The notes under the pieces: model-generated
The model's database searches: none
What the model saw: the letters and a program-made list of their open reading frames with translations, nothing else
What the model was told of the DNA's origin: nothing
NCBI RefSeq assembly: GCF_023856365.1
Contig: NC_064550.1
Location: 21,577,629-21,641,628, forward strand
Direction: 5' to 3'
DNA length: 64,000 nt
Source of the DNA: Brienomyrus brachyistius
Taxonomy: Eukaryota > Chordata > Actinopteri > Osteoglossiformes > Mormyridae
Position numbers and translations under genes: made by a program
Shown here: one piece after another, positions 1-11,072 of the stretch
Layout: every line of letters starts with the position of its first letter
Position numbering within the stretch: position 1 is the stretch's first letter

Positions 1-1660
1 TCTCCAGCGCGCGCTGTCACAAACTGGGGCTCCTCTCGCACTCCGTGGGCACCTGTGAGGGAAGGGTGGGTCGGGTCAGGGGGGACAACCAATTAGACAA
101 TGTGAGCATTCGACATCTGGGATGCTAGCATGACTCAAAGATACGTGACTTATATGCTCGCCATGCTAACCGATTCGCGATCCCATACCCATCACGCCAA
201 TGTTGCCGTACAAAACTCAGGGGATCCCTACAGCCACAGACAATCATACAGCAAAGGGGTTTCAAAGACAATTTCCTATTAGTCAATCATCAACCGGGGG
301 GTGCAATAAAACAGTTTTACTATCACTGTAGTTTTTAACCCTTGTACACCCACTCCAACCTAACAAAACATGCACCACCATTTAGCTGAAAACTGTCGGA
401 GGAAAAAAGTGCAGTGAATATAACTGCCACAGAGCCGTGCACTGCAAATCTGAATAGTCAAGGTTGCCAGGATGAAAAACACTACTGCTGACTAAGGGAG
501 TCAAGGTAAAAATAACAGCTAGCAAGAGGCTGATTGACACATCCTTCCACGCGTTCCTTAGTGACAACATCTGTATGCAGTCCTCTTTGAAACCAGGATG
601 GGCCAACAAAGCCCCTTTACCCAAGATTAAAAACAAGCCACGTTCTGCCATGACTAGAGCAGTGTTCCTTAGTGCATGTAGAAAATAATTGCTTATTTAC
701 ACATCGTCCCAGAAGAGGCCTTTATCTTATTTACACACCTTACCGTTCACCATTTATATCAGTAATAATGAAACAATTATTGGCGAAACCGAGTTTTGCG
801 GCATTGAAATTTATAGCCTTATAACCAGCAACCGAAAAGGAACACATTGCAAACATCACTGCTTATAACAGGGCAGCTCTCAGTCAACCTGCTCGGTATC
901 CACCCGGGCCGCCCAGATTGGGTTCGGATCTCGCTTTTGTCCTCAACGTGCTTTCATTGCTCTTGTGGCAACTTGAGCTGCGTCCACCGCAAGCCACAGA
1001 GGCTGGAGAGTCGCTATCACCCGCGAAATGAAAGCTACTCAGTCGACGGTCTGCGACTGAACACACACATATGCACACACTTACACAGACCACTATTTCA
1101 TTAGCATAACTAATTATCCTATGCTAGTGAGCACAGCGACTCCTTATACATGGGGAAAACCCTCCACATCGCACCAAATTTGCCTGAGCAGAAGTCCTAC
1201 TCATACCCCAAGGACTTAAATGACCTTCTCATTTCTAGGTAATTACACACTGATACTAAATAAATACATATCTCTTTTAGAACATGACAAGACCCTATAG
1301 AGTACTGATGGTAATTTTCGGCAGTGAAGGGGGGGGGGCGGTTAATTTGAACTAGTACCCTCTGAGAACTTTTGTGCCAAATTTGCCTCATGCACCTCAA
1401 CATTCATGCAACCTCAACATTAATCATTTTCTGCTCTATTTCCGCCCCGTTCTACAGACACACCAGGGTTGAAGTCCAGCTCTTGGTGTCCTTAGGAAAC
1501 TTTGAAGTGGAGAAGGGGAAAAAAACACAAATGACAGTATCCACCTGTGACCAGATTCTATAAGACATAACTCAATATGCTTTTCTTTTCATTTTCAGAA
1601 CATTCTGGAAATATTGGTCATATTGGCCAGGTCTGATCAGGTTCTCAAACAATCTTTCAA
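1..1660. other. Non-coding stretch, nothing recognised
   Basis: I see no conserved reading frame and no repeat that I recognise here. The short open frames are low-complexity or antisense noise. Small features are a CA-rich patch at about 1064-1086 and a run of about 11 G at 1328-1338. It would be intronic if the minus-strand exon candidate at 33.3 kb is real. Confidence 0.5.
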
Positions 1661-1795
1661 TTCATTTATTAAGCTCGTGCATTTATCCAAAGCAACGTAC
1701 AACTGAAAGTATTTTGAGATTAAGGGCCTTGCTCAAAGGCCCAACGATGACATCACTCGCTGCCGCGATCTTCCAATCACAGGCACGGCACCCGA
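1661..1795 (-). mobile_element. tRNA-headed SINE with L2-like tail (family 1), reversed
   Basis: Read on the minus strand, this ends with the tail seen in the other family-1 copies; on the plus strand the tail reads TTTATTAAGCTCGTGCATTT followed by ATCCAAAGCAACGTAC. The body motif TTAAGGGCCTTGCTCAAAGG is shared with copies at 10.9, 13.8, 16.3, 25.0, 39.0, 42.5, 48.1-48.5 and 60.1 kb. The tRNA-like 5' part is badly decayed. SINEs are non-coding and depend on a partner LINE; the tail matches the L2-like LINE at 52.4 kb. Confidence 0.75.
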
Positions 1796-1904
1796 CAAGT
1801 AATGACAAGTGTTTTTCATCCAATATCTCAGAGTATTTACATTCATAATGATTAGCTAATATTTCGGGCAATTTCTATTTACATTTTATTTTGGATGGTG
1901 TTCC

Positions 1905-2045
1905 TCAGTTTGCAACACAGTTTGTAGATTTCCGAGGTCGAACACACCTACGAAGCACCTTGTGATCAGCTGGTGAGCTGCAGAAGGTGTGTTTGAGCCT
2001 GCAAACTGGGCCCCCAGCTCCAAAACTGGGGGATCCTTCCTTAAA
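1905..2045. repeat. Decayed palindromic repeat
   Basis: ACACACCT at about 1944 and AGGTGTGT at about 1986 form the core of an imperfect inverted repeat around the sequence CTGGTGAGCTGCAG. The arrangement resembles a common class of short palindromic fish MITEs. The termini are not clear and no target duplication was found. Confidence 0.35.
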
Positions 2046-3188
2046 AATTCAGGTGCTAACAAGCATTTTTCACCTGTCTCCTGTCAGGCTGTGTGATGTG
2101 TTTCAAATCACTGATTTTTCCAGTAACAGGCAGAGAGGTAATTGTAATCCTGCTTAATGACTCAATCCTAAATGGCCTGAAATGGGTTTAATTATACTGT
2201 ATGCAGTGAGTCCCGAATGTCAGTTGTCAATCTGGGGCTTGAGACTGCCGATTAACCTATGTCTTTTTCAGCTTCACTCAAAATATTCCAGCCACATCTA
2301 TGCGAGATGTGTAATGTGAATTTTAAAGAGTCACAGCAAAGTATTTAATATTATTTTATTAACGCTACAACCGAAAATACCACAGTCAGTCACTATATCA
2401 CTGCTAATTGCAACAATACAAGTTTATTTGTTGCTGTAAGTAATGATACTGGTGACTTCTTGTAAGCTTCTATTTGACACTCCCCTTTCCCTGCTACCTA
2501 TTGCAGTATAACGTGTTGATTGGCTGCCGGTGACATCATCAGCTAGCAAAACAAGCGATGGAAGGGATGACTTCATTGTTTATATTGAATGGAGCAACAA
2601 GCAGCAACAAGCAGCCCTTTGCCTCCTCCGAGGGATCCGGCAGTTCACGGTGAAAGACTCAAGGGAGAACAGGGGTCACACAGGTTGAAGTAAAATGATG
2701 CGGACGGAAAACGGGGAGCCTTTTTTCTGCAGGTGTTCCTCAGATGTGTCGCCGGCGTCCCATAGAGGGGGCTCAAACATCTTTTTTTTTTCCCAGCCAG
2801 CTTCCATGTTCCCTTCTGTCACAGCGCACAGCAGAGCTCCGAGAGGCTGGCCGAAGGAAGATTAGCCCTGTAAGCGGCCCCACAGTTGCGTGACCCTCTT
2901 CGAGTACGTAACCCTGTCCTCTCTCTTACATCATCAGTGCGACGTACGATCACTGCAGTTTAAAATTAGCGGGTAACGACTGTATTTGAAGCTCAGTGCT
3001 AATGAATGAGTGCAAATCTGCAGGATTCACGTACATAACAACATCATTACACTAACGAAGCCCAGCAATTTTTACAACGTTATACTGTATCGTTTTTTTT
3101 CCTCTTTATTCACTGAAAAAAACGTGAGATAAAAATAAGCGTAGTTCACTCATGCATGACATTTATTTTTGCATGTAGCCTTTACACT
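2046..3188. other. Non-coding stretch, nothing recognised
   Basis: No gene or mobile element is recognisable. There is a short direct repeat of AGCAACA at about 2594-2612 and T-rich runs near 2782 and 3092. Confidence 0.5.
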
Positions 3189-3372
3189 AGTGTTTCCCAG
3201 CCCAGTCCTCAGGGACCCCCACACAGCCCATATTTTTGCTCCCTCCCAGCTCCCAATGCACCTGTATGAAGTATTCAATGTTTTTGATTGTTTGGTTCAG
3301 GTGTCCTGGGAGCCAAAAGGGTGCAAAAATGTGGGCCGTGAGTCTCCAAGGACTGGTTAGAGGAACACAGGT
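3189..3372. mobile_element. Palindromic MITE, about 184 bp
   Basis: The left arm (AGTGTTTCCCAGCCCAGTCC, then CATATTTTTGCTCCCTCCCA) is the approximate reverse complement of the right arm (CTGGGAGCC, GTGCAAAAATGTGGGC, AAGGACTGGTTAGAGGAACAC). A non-coding, fold-back element of this length is typical of fish MITEs. The arms have diverged, so the copy is old. Confidence 0.7.
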
Positions 3373-3699
3373 TTCGACAATAAATTGAAGTTGGTCACCT
3401 AGGGCAGAGAACCTTTAAAGCCCAACCAGTCCTGATTTACTTGTCAGTCAGTAGTCAGTTTTAACAGGTTATGTGCTATATCACAAACGGTGAGCTAACC
3501 AGACCTTGTGATTGGCCAGAACTAGCTGTATGGTACAACTGTATAAACTGTTTGAGAAGAAATATAACAACAAATGATTAGAAAAACAAATATTTCATGA
3601 AATATGAGGAAAATAATAAGTTCCTGAAAGTCACACATGCTAAAGAGATGGCCAAAATACGGAAAACAGTTAGCAGACTAAGTCTGCTTAGAGAAGTTT

Positions 3700-3905
3700 C
3701 TTGTCTGTATGATCTGTTCTGGGAACAGTCAAAAGGTGAACATGAATGGAGAGAAAGAGATAGTCTTAGCCCTAAAATTGAATCTGTGTTCTTGAGAAGG
3801 ATCTTGTCTAAACGAACTGTTCTGGGATCAGTTCAAGTGTGAACATGAATGGAGAACCAGAGATGGTCCCAGGCCTAAAATCAAATCCATGTTCTTGAGG
3901 GGTAT
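3700..3905. repeat. Tandem dimer, 103-bp unit
   Basis: Two direct copies of about 103 bp share CTTGTCT, GAACATGAATGGAGA and ATGTTCTTGAG-type blocks; GAACATGAATGG recurs at 3738 and 3841. A partial third unit may precede them (CTTAGAGAAGTTTCTTGTCT). Copies differ by roughly 15 percent, so the duplication is not recent. The 81-codon open frame across it has no recognisable product. Confidence 0.7.
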
Positions 3906-4080
3906 GAGGTACAAGACTTATCTGAAGCATCTCATTAGTAAGTCCCAAACACAAGCTCCAGGTCAACCGTTTAGATTTGTGAGTGTAAAATTAGCCAGGA
4001 TTCCGAGACCTTGTTGTCTTACAGATTACAAGGAAAACAATTAATCTACAGTGTGAATAACAACATCCTCGAGGGTGACA

Positions 4081-5209
4081 TACACTCACTGACCAGTGAG
4101 TGCACCCCAGTTCAGCTGCTCAAAGCAAATATCTAATCAGCCAATCATATGTCAGCAGCACAGCGTATAAAATCAGGCAGATACATGTCTGGAGCTTTAT
4201 TTAAGGTTCAAATCATACATTAGCATGGGGCCAAAATTGATTTTCATTTCTTTGAACGTGGCTTAGTTGTTGGTGCCAGATAGGCTGGTATTTTTATTTT
4301 AGAAACTGCTGATCTACTGGGATTTTCACTCACAACCATCTCTATGATTTAGAGAATGGGCTGAAATAGAAAACACGTCCAGTAAGTTGTGTTTCTCTGG
4401 GCGAAAATGCCTCTGCAATGGTAGAGGTCAAAGAAGAACAGCCAGACTGGTTCGAGCTGACACAACAGCAAACTCAAATGACCGCTCCTAGCAAGGTATG
4501 AGGAAGAGCGTCTCTGAACGTCGATCCTCAAAGCAGATGGGCTTCAGCAGCAGAAAAGCACACTGGGTGCCACTCCTGTCAGCCAAGAACAGGAAACTGA
4601 GTCTACAATGGGAACGAGCTCGTCAAAACTGAACAATGGAAGCCGGGAAAAAAACGTTGCCTGGTCAGAAGAGTCTTGATTTCTGCTGCTACATTCAGAT
4701 GGTATCGGTCAGAAATTGACATAAACAACATGAAAACAGCAATTCAGGCCAGTCATACAGTAGTGGCTTAATGTCGTGGGGATATGTTCTTTGGCACACT
4801 TTGTACCTTAGTACCAACTGAGCATCATTTAACTGTCAGAGCCTACCAAAGTATCGATGCTGTCCACGTCTGTCCCTTTACGACGACAGTGTACCCAGCA
4901 TCTAATGGCTACTTCCAGCAGGATAATGTGCCACGTCACAAAGCTCGAATCATCTCAGACTAGCTTACAGAACACGACAATGTGTTCACTGTACTCAAAT
5001 GGGCTCCACAGCCACCAAATCTCAATTCACTAAAGCACCAGTGGGATGTGGTGGAACAGGAGATTCACATCATGAAGGTGCAGCCAACAAATGTTTCAAG
5101 CACCTTGTTGAATCTATGCCAAAAAGAATTAAGGCAGTTCTGAAGACAAAAGGGGATCCAACCCGGTACAAGCCAGGTGCTCCTAATGAAGTGGTCAGTG
5201 AGTGTGCAT
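4081..5209 (+). mobile_element. Decayed Tc1/mariner transposon (Tc1-like)
   Basis: The termini are TACACTCACTGACCAGTGAG at the left and GAAGTGGTCAGTGAGTGTGCA at the right, a mutated inverted repeat flanked by TA as expected for Tc1/mariner integration. Pieces of transposase appear in shifting frames: an N-terminal helix-turn-helix segment (ETADLLGFSLTTISMI, about 4303-4350), QDNVPRHK near 4920, VLKWAPQPPNLNSLKHQW near 4994, and a C-terminal FKHLVESMPKRIKAVLK near 5095. The intact element would be a cut-and-paste DDE transposase gene of about 340 codons. Frameshifts and an internal deletion after about 5080 break it. The conserved DLNPIEHLW motif reads NLNSLKHQW, so the third catalytic acidic residue is Lys. 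Confidence 0.92.
4303..5165 (+). pseudogene. Tc1-like transposase pseudogene
   Basis: This is the coding remnant inside the Tc1 element. The order of the pieces is right for the family: helix-turn-helix, DDE catalytic core, C-terminal tail. They lie in different frames and no single open frame exceeds about 80 codons. The open frame beginning at 4999 joins an out-of-frame stretch to the genuine C-terminus (HLVESMPKRIKAVLK), which shows a local deletion. The catalytic E to K change near 5034 and the frameshifts make it inactive. Confidence 0.88.
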
Positions 5210-5830
5210 ATATTTGCAGCGTTTCTCTAAATGTACTATAGCGTTTTTAGTCAAGCATAACCATCAGAAATTCAGAAGAAGGTCTTTTTGTGATGAAGGC
5301 CTACGAATGCATCTAATTTACCTACATTTAAATAAAACACATCATGCACTCATGCCATTCTGCTACCTTCCTCAGCTGTTCTGCTTCTCGGTCTTCTTAA
5401 CTTCTGCTACCACCCGTAGGTCTCACTTTTCAAGCACACTACATCATAGTTCAGGTACACTCATGTGGGACAAAGTAGAACATCTTTGCTAGTGTTCCGG
5501 GCACTGCTGCAAGGGATCAGATAATACAAGAATACTGCCAGAGATTCCGTAACATGCTATGAACCCTCCCAGTGTCATGTTGGTGATTCCGAATGATTGC
5601 GATCAAAAATGAATTTAGTGTCCTCACGAGGGCAGCTATGCCTGTCACTGGGGATTACCCAAGGCCAAAGGCAATTGCCATGGATATTGCTTCGGAATAA
5701 TACTATTGCCCCAAAATCCACAGAGAAACCAAACACTACTGCACATATCAGGCCATAAATCAAATTCCTATACTGCTACTCTGTAATGCTACATTGAATT
5801 ATGAGCAGGATGTGCTTCTTTTTCTGCTTA
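5210..5830. other. Non-coding stretch, nothing recognised
   Basis: No reading frame, terminal repeat or SINE motif is supportable here. Confidence 0.5.
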
Positions 5831-5939
5831 TTGAGCTCAGTGCTCATTGAAATCAAAGGTGACGGACACCTTGACCTGGCACTAACATAACCAGTGCTAA
5901 TTTACATTAATAAAAAAATGGAAACATTGTAAGTCATGA
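5831..5939 (+). repeat. Left arm of a 109-bp inverted repeat pair
   Basis: This segment is about 90 percent identical to the reverse complement of 8228-8336. Shared blocks include GACGGACACCTTGACCTGG (C for T in the partner), ACCAGTGCTAATTTACATT and TGGAAACATTGTAAGTCA. Both arms stop at the same points. They may be terminal repeats of one non-autonomous element or two copies of a short repeat that landed in opposite orientations. Confidence 0.85.
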
Positions 5940-7767
5940 AACATTGTAGCACGTAACAACCGTAACAGTTACATAAATCCTTAAAGATCCAACAAATACC
6001 CCGATTTGATTTATTTTAAATGCGTTTCAAAAATTATGTGCTATTTGTAACAGATTGTGATGGGTTATATTGTTACATATTATCATGATGCTTATTAAAA
6101 CAGAGAGTAAATTCACAGTTCAGTCTGTTCCTTATACTTTTGCATAATTCATCTGATCTAAAATTATTGCCCCAAAACAACTTCTTTTCAAAAACCCTTC
6201 ATTGATTATAATACGAAAATAACCTTGTCATCTCGCTGGTAACGCACTTCCCCACTGCTAAAAACAGAAATGGTATTAGACAGCATTCGATTGGCAGACA
6301 GAATGGCATTAGATTGTTAGACATTCGATACCATAATGCTGTACACAGAAGGAAACCTTAAAATGTAAATATCAATGACATCATCCAATCAAAAAATCCA
6401 ATGTCTTATCTAACACTTCAATGAACGATAAGTAAAAAAGCAAAAAAGTAACTAGCAGCATTTCACGAGGTAGGCTGCATCTCTGAATCAAATTCAACAA
6501 ACTCCTCTAAGGCTGTAACACGAATTAGCTTGTGAGAAACATACTAGGTCTACGGCTGGGCATCTTTAGGATATCTGTCAAATTTAAACCCACCGGAGAG
6601 AAACCAAACAGCATGGAAAAAGGGAAAGTGTCGTGACGAAACAATGAAACTAAATTTTGTCTCGTGAACAATGAAATGTAGTTAGTTGAGCTAGACGACG
6701 GCTGTAATTTTGTTCCATATCTGAACTGTCAATACTGAAAACAGCATGATGGATTAAGGACCTAACGGGACTCTAACAGGAAGGGGTTGGCCTACTTGGG
6801 CTAAGATCACACCAGTGTGTTCCTCCAGTTCCTCTTGCTCAACCTTGGAACTCCAAACAATTCAAAATGGAGAGTTATTGTTCTTTGGATATATGTAAAA
6901 GCTCTTTGACAATGCTAGTACTTTATTAGCTGTTACTTTGTTTTATTAAGGTGATTCTTTGTTTTCACTAAATACAGTCTTTATCTATCACAAGGATCCG
7001 TTCAGACATTCCCATCTTCTACCTTAGTCCCCCTTTACAAAAGATTCCTGGCTTCATTGAAAGCTTGAGCTGCTAATTTCCAAACAAAAGCCTAATAAAT
7101 TAGCAGCCCAAACCAGTCGACTACAACAAATCCCTCCTCCCATTAGTAAACATGGGTCTCTTCAATGGGGAATTGCTGCAATTACTCAAGACCCCAGCCA
7201 TTCCCAACCTGCTTTCCTCAGGCTAGCAGCCAAGTGGAGTGCACTGTTCCTTCTGCATCTTCTCCGGAGGACCAGTTGGAAGCTCTAGATCCCTCCCTAG
7301 TCTATTTACAGCAGCAGGACCCAAAGGGCGGTTGGTTTCAAAGGAGCATGACTTCAACCTTCCCTGAGCAGTTGACCGGCTCACAGTGCATGGTGTTACC
7401 CCTCGCTACATGCGCTCCGTCCATCACAGTGGAGTACCTCCCAGACCACTGACTTTAGCAGGAACCCTCAGCCATTCAGGAAACAAAAAAATAGTTCCAG
7501 GAAGCCGACTGTTCATGCAGAGTTTTTGTCCAGTAAGCAACCGCTTTGGCCAGCAAACGACACATTGATGATGATGCTGACAACAGCAGCAGGAATCTTA
7601 CCAGGAAGATATTTCCATGAAAAAAGTGGGACACATACACATCACATCAACTATAAACTATTAAAACTTAATGGTGCAGCTATCAATAGCATAAACATCC
7701 CTATTAATCATCAAGAGGCAGAACATAAAAAAAGAAAAAACTAACCACAGCATCTAAGGCTTCTGGG
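5940..7767. other. AT-rich interior between inverted repeats, no gene recognised
   Basis: No transposase-like reading frame is visible. The 95-codon frame at 7165-7452 begins MGNCC but has no family resemblance and lies in otherwise non-coding sequence. Confidence 0.45.
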
Positions 7768-7769
7768 GT

Positions 7770-7848
7770 TTATACAGGGACAATGGTCCCAGCCGAAAGA
7801 TGATTGGCTCCTCTTGTGCCCTGTGACGATTCAAAACGTATCATGGAC
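7770..7848 (-). mobile_element. hAT-type MITE fragment (CAGGGG family)
   Basis: TTATACAGGGACAATGGTCC, GATGATTGGCTCCTCTTG and TTCAAAACGTATCATGG match, in reverse, the copies at 10.4 and 55.3 kb. The far end is missing. Confidence 0.6.
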
Positions 7849-7870
7849 TAAAGATGAGAATCAAAATGAT

Positions 7871-8011
7871 GAATATTTGCCATGGGCTGGCCCCCCATCC
7901 TGGGTTGTTCCCAGCCTCGTGCCCATTGCTTCCGGGATAGGCTCCGCACCCCCCGCGACCCAGTAGGATAAGCGGTTTGGAAAATGGATGGATGGATGGA
8001 ATATTTGCCAT
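7871..8011 (+). mobile_element. 5'-truncated retroposon with GGAT tail and 13-bp target duplication
   Basis: GAATATTTGCCAT occurs at 7871-7883 and again at 7999-8011, a perfect 13-bp target-site duplication. Between them lie 115 bp that match the 3' part of the element at 39965-40293 (GGGCTGGCCCCCCATCCTGG, GCTTCCGGGATAGGCTCCG, GACCCAGTAGGATAAGCGG) and end in ATGGATGGATGG. The 5' truncation together with a simple-repeat tail and a duplication of this size is typical of LINE-driven target-primed insertion. Confidence 0.9.
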
Positions 8012-8227
8012 TTGCACAAGTGCAAGCATGTTCCAGTGCTTCGTTTCACATATCCTGTCCTGCCCTCTTTCGAGACACAGCTGAGAGTGAAGCTTGCGGT
8101 TCTCCTGCATGAATTATGGCCCCTTTTGCAACACCTACCTTAAAACCAAATCCCAGAATTACCCCCTGCTAGATTTCAATGACCAATGAAAGGCAGATCT
8201 TGCTAACTATGATATGATAGTTCAGCC

Positions 8228-8336
8228 TCGTGACTTACAATGTTTCCATTTTTTCATTAATGTAAATCAGCACTGGTTATGCTAGTGCCAGGTCGAGGTG
8301 TCCGTCTCTTTTGATTTCAACGAGCACTTAGCTCAG
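8228..8336 (-). repeat. Right arm of a 109-bp inverted repeat pair
   Basis: This is the reverse-complement partner of 5831-5939, with about ten differences over 109 bp. The pair brackets about 2.3 kb. Confidence 0.85.
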
Positions 8337-8339
8337 TAA

Positions 8340-9045
8340 AGGAGATCTTGTTTTGCATACTCTTCCATTCACCAGAACGTATGTCTTGCCTGCACAGAGT
8401 ATCTTCTCCTCCAGGCTACATGGATATATACAGTGTGCTGAGTGCTGTGTTTTTACTTTTTGCTGATGCTAGTGGTGTGGCTTATAGCATATAATGAATT
8501 TATGGGAACAAAGCCACACAGATAATTTGAGTCCAGGCCATTTTCTTAAGGCAAATGTCCAAATGATGGAAAGAAAACATGCGAAGTTGTCAACTCCTCT
8601 CTTGATTGAAACATTTAGACACTGTTAGCTAAAGACACAGGCAGACGTGCGCAAGTAAATGACACCAAAACAGAAATTCAGCAAAAGTATTTAAGTCACA
8701 CTGCTGATTGTCTTCAGCGACAACAGTGAAACTGGGTCTAGATTTGAGCCTCTTATCCCGCATGGGCCCGGTCCGCTAGGGACAGACCGCAGATGCTGGA
8801 AAATGGATCGGGATGCCACCAGTCATCAGAGGATACTAACTGGGCTACTTCCGCATAAGTGCACGACAGTAATAAATGACTTGGGCACGTGTCAGTTTAA
8901 AATACCCGCGCATTCTTTTAGTTAGAAACACACAACTTTTGTGAATACTGTATTTATTTTAAAGTTATATTTAAAATGCACTAACACTCAGGTTTTCGTT
9001 TAATTTATTAATTAAAGATATTGTGATTTTAACTGATCCTGCGAT
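8340..9045. other. Non-coding stretch, nothing recognised
   Basis: No coding potential or known repeat was recognised in this interval. Confidence 0.5.
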
Positions 9046-9145
9046 GCATTGGCCCCCCGGGTTATTCCCTAGCTTTTGGGATAGCCTCCTGCTGCATAGG
9101 ACAAGCAGGTATGGAAGACGGATAGATGGATGAATGCATGGATTT
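9046..9145 (+). mobile_element. Old copy of the GGAT-tailed retroposon 3' end
   Basis: GCATTGGCCCCCCGGGTTAT, TTTTGGGATAGCCTCCTGC, GGACAAGCAGGTATGG and a GATAGATGGATGAATG tail follow, with many substitutions, the order of motifs in the copies at 7.9 and 40.2 kb. Confidence 0.65.
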
Positions 9146-10440
9146 TAATTGATCTTTTAGCAAATCACGCTAGTAACTCTCTGTTTTCAAGAAGACGTCT
9201 TATTCAATAGTAATTCCACTGCATGAGAAAATATTAATTGATGTTCCTGGTGAAACTCCTCAGGTCATTTTTGTAGGTGTTTGAAGCTGCACCTTTTAAA
9301 TGTTCACTGCACTACCTGTAATATGCCTATACATGTTTATCAGTAATACAGTTTTCTAATTTATATGCACGATCTTCTGTTTAAGAAAGTATTTAAGATA
9401 TAAACAAAAAGTTTACATTAAACACTAACTAAAGTAATGAACTGAAATGAATATCTGAAAAATAAATGTTTAATTGAAGATATTTTGACAAGTAATGTTA
9501 AGTGCATAACTGTTTATAATGAACTAGTCAAAATGCAGTAAAGTTAATGGGAAAGTTAGCTAGTAATTCATCCCGTACAAAATACAGCAATCTGATGTTA
9601 CCAACTACATAATTAAGTGTTCATTTGAATTCACTTACAGACAAGGACAGACATTGTGATACACTTGACAAAGGCTGGCTAGCATTCTTGTAAAGAATTC
9701 CCTTATTTCCCATAATCGTTTTTTTTCCACAAAAGGCTTAGGACTCAGGGACCCCCCCCCCCCACCCCCGGCCCCCCGGCCCGCATCCTTCTGTGACAGT
9801 GTCCACCCACCTAATCCTCTTTATTCAGAGTTAATCCACTTTATTAGATTAAGCTTGCACAGTTTTTTAGGGGCTGAAAAGTGCAGGTTTAATCACATGA
9901 CGGTTCTGTTAATGAGAATGACTTCCTCTCGTCACGGTGGACGTAGCCCCACCTCGCGCCTCACGCCTGCCGTCCGCGACCACGCAGCCTCCTGTCCATT
10001 AAGGGCTGTGAATGTCATGTGACCAGTCTGCGGCTGGCTGTCCGTCCGACATTAAACACGACACAGTGGGCACCAGTGTAGGCCACTACTAAGAGCATTT
10101 GGATTAAAGTACTATTTTAAAAATTGACTATTTTATTGCCAGCGTCCGCAAAGCCCTGCGAATCGGGCGACGGGACTAGAACCAGTACAATCCGGCGCAC
10201 GTACTACGGGGTCTGGAGCACTAATTACGGAGTTAAGGTGCCACTGGGTCTCATGGCCAGGCCAGAGCTCAGGTGTTTTATTTTTTATTTTACAAATCAC
10301 CGAACACCTAGTCTGCAACTTCGTTAACTGCCTAATGCGAACATCAAAGAAACCTGCATGTCAGTAAATGAGAGAAAGAGACTTAAGAGGACAGAAGGCT
10401 CAGTTCTGGAGCAGGCCTGGTAACTGGCATGGATATAGAG
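9146..10440. other. Non-coding stretch with C-rich tract and CpG-rich patch
   Basis: A C-rich tract lies at about 9751-9781. A CpG-rich patch at about 9935-10060 has no supporting TATA box, splice donor or reading frame. At 10140-10215 the minus strand has a B-box-like GGTTCTAGTCC, which could be a very old tRNA-derived remnant but is not convincing. Confidence 0.4.
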
Positions 10441-10625
10441 GTATATACAGGGGCGGGGCCACAGGGGCACCTGGGAAGGCTGATTGGCCCATGGAGTGTC
10501 CACTCCTGTCACTCATCAAATCGAAATTTCTCATTGGCTTATAAGGTTCGCCCCTCTATATGAATTACGGCCCGTCTTATGGCCTGCCCAACCTCAAGAA
10601 ATCCTTAAAAAATCCCGGCCCTGTC
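10441..10625 (-). mobile_element. hAT-type MITE, near full length, reversed
   Basis: It begins CAGGGGCGGGGCCACAGGGG at 10448 and ends ATCCCGGCCCTG at 10623, giving CAGGG...CCCTG inverted ends. Internal motifs TGTCACTCATCAAATCGAAA and CATTGGCTTATAAGG are shared with seven other copies in this window. It is non-coding and would need a hAT transposase in trans. I could not find a matching 8-bp target duplication. Confidence 0.75.
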
Positions 10626-10884
10626 CCAAAGATATCAAAACAATGGAACTTCAGGTGATCCAACCAATATGGATTCTTTGCGTTCCATTTTGATAAATGA
10701 ATAAATACATCCGCCTGCGTGAGAAACAGCATCACACATCACCATCTACTGGGAATATTCACACAGGAAAAAAACGAAACACTTTCATACTGTAGCCGAG
10801 CAGTTCTGGAGAACACAAAATACAAACAAACAAGATCACTGAAGTATACACAGGGCAAGAAGGCTGCTGAGATACTATTTCACG

Positions 10885-11072
10885 CTGTTTATTTTTATCC
10901 AAAACGACATAATGCTTTTCGAGAAAACAGGGTCTCCCAGTCCCTGGAGCAACTGGGGAGTTAAGGGTCTTGATCAGGGAGCCGACGGTGACATCATACT
11001 GCTGATCCCAGGCCTTGACCAAGTGACCGTCGGATCACAGACACAGCGTCCCAAACCACAGAGCCACACACC
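10885..11072 (-). mobile_element. Family-1 SINE, reversed
   Basis: TGTTTATTTTTATCCAAAAC at the low-coordinate end is the tail. The body has CCCAGTCCCTGGAGCAACTG and GAGTTAAGGGTCTTGATCAG. The tRNA-like head ends at AGAGCCACACACC, the complement of the A-box region. Confidence 0.85.

Noticed and set aside
7165..7452. 95-codon frame beginning MGNCC (myristoylation-like start)
   Set aside because: No further motif, no splice context, and it lies in otherwise non-coding sequence. A five-residue start is not enough.
10133..10318. tRNA-derived SINE on the minus strand
   Set aside because: Only a weak B-box-like GGTTCTAGTCC is present, with no convincing A-box, body or tail.
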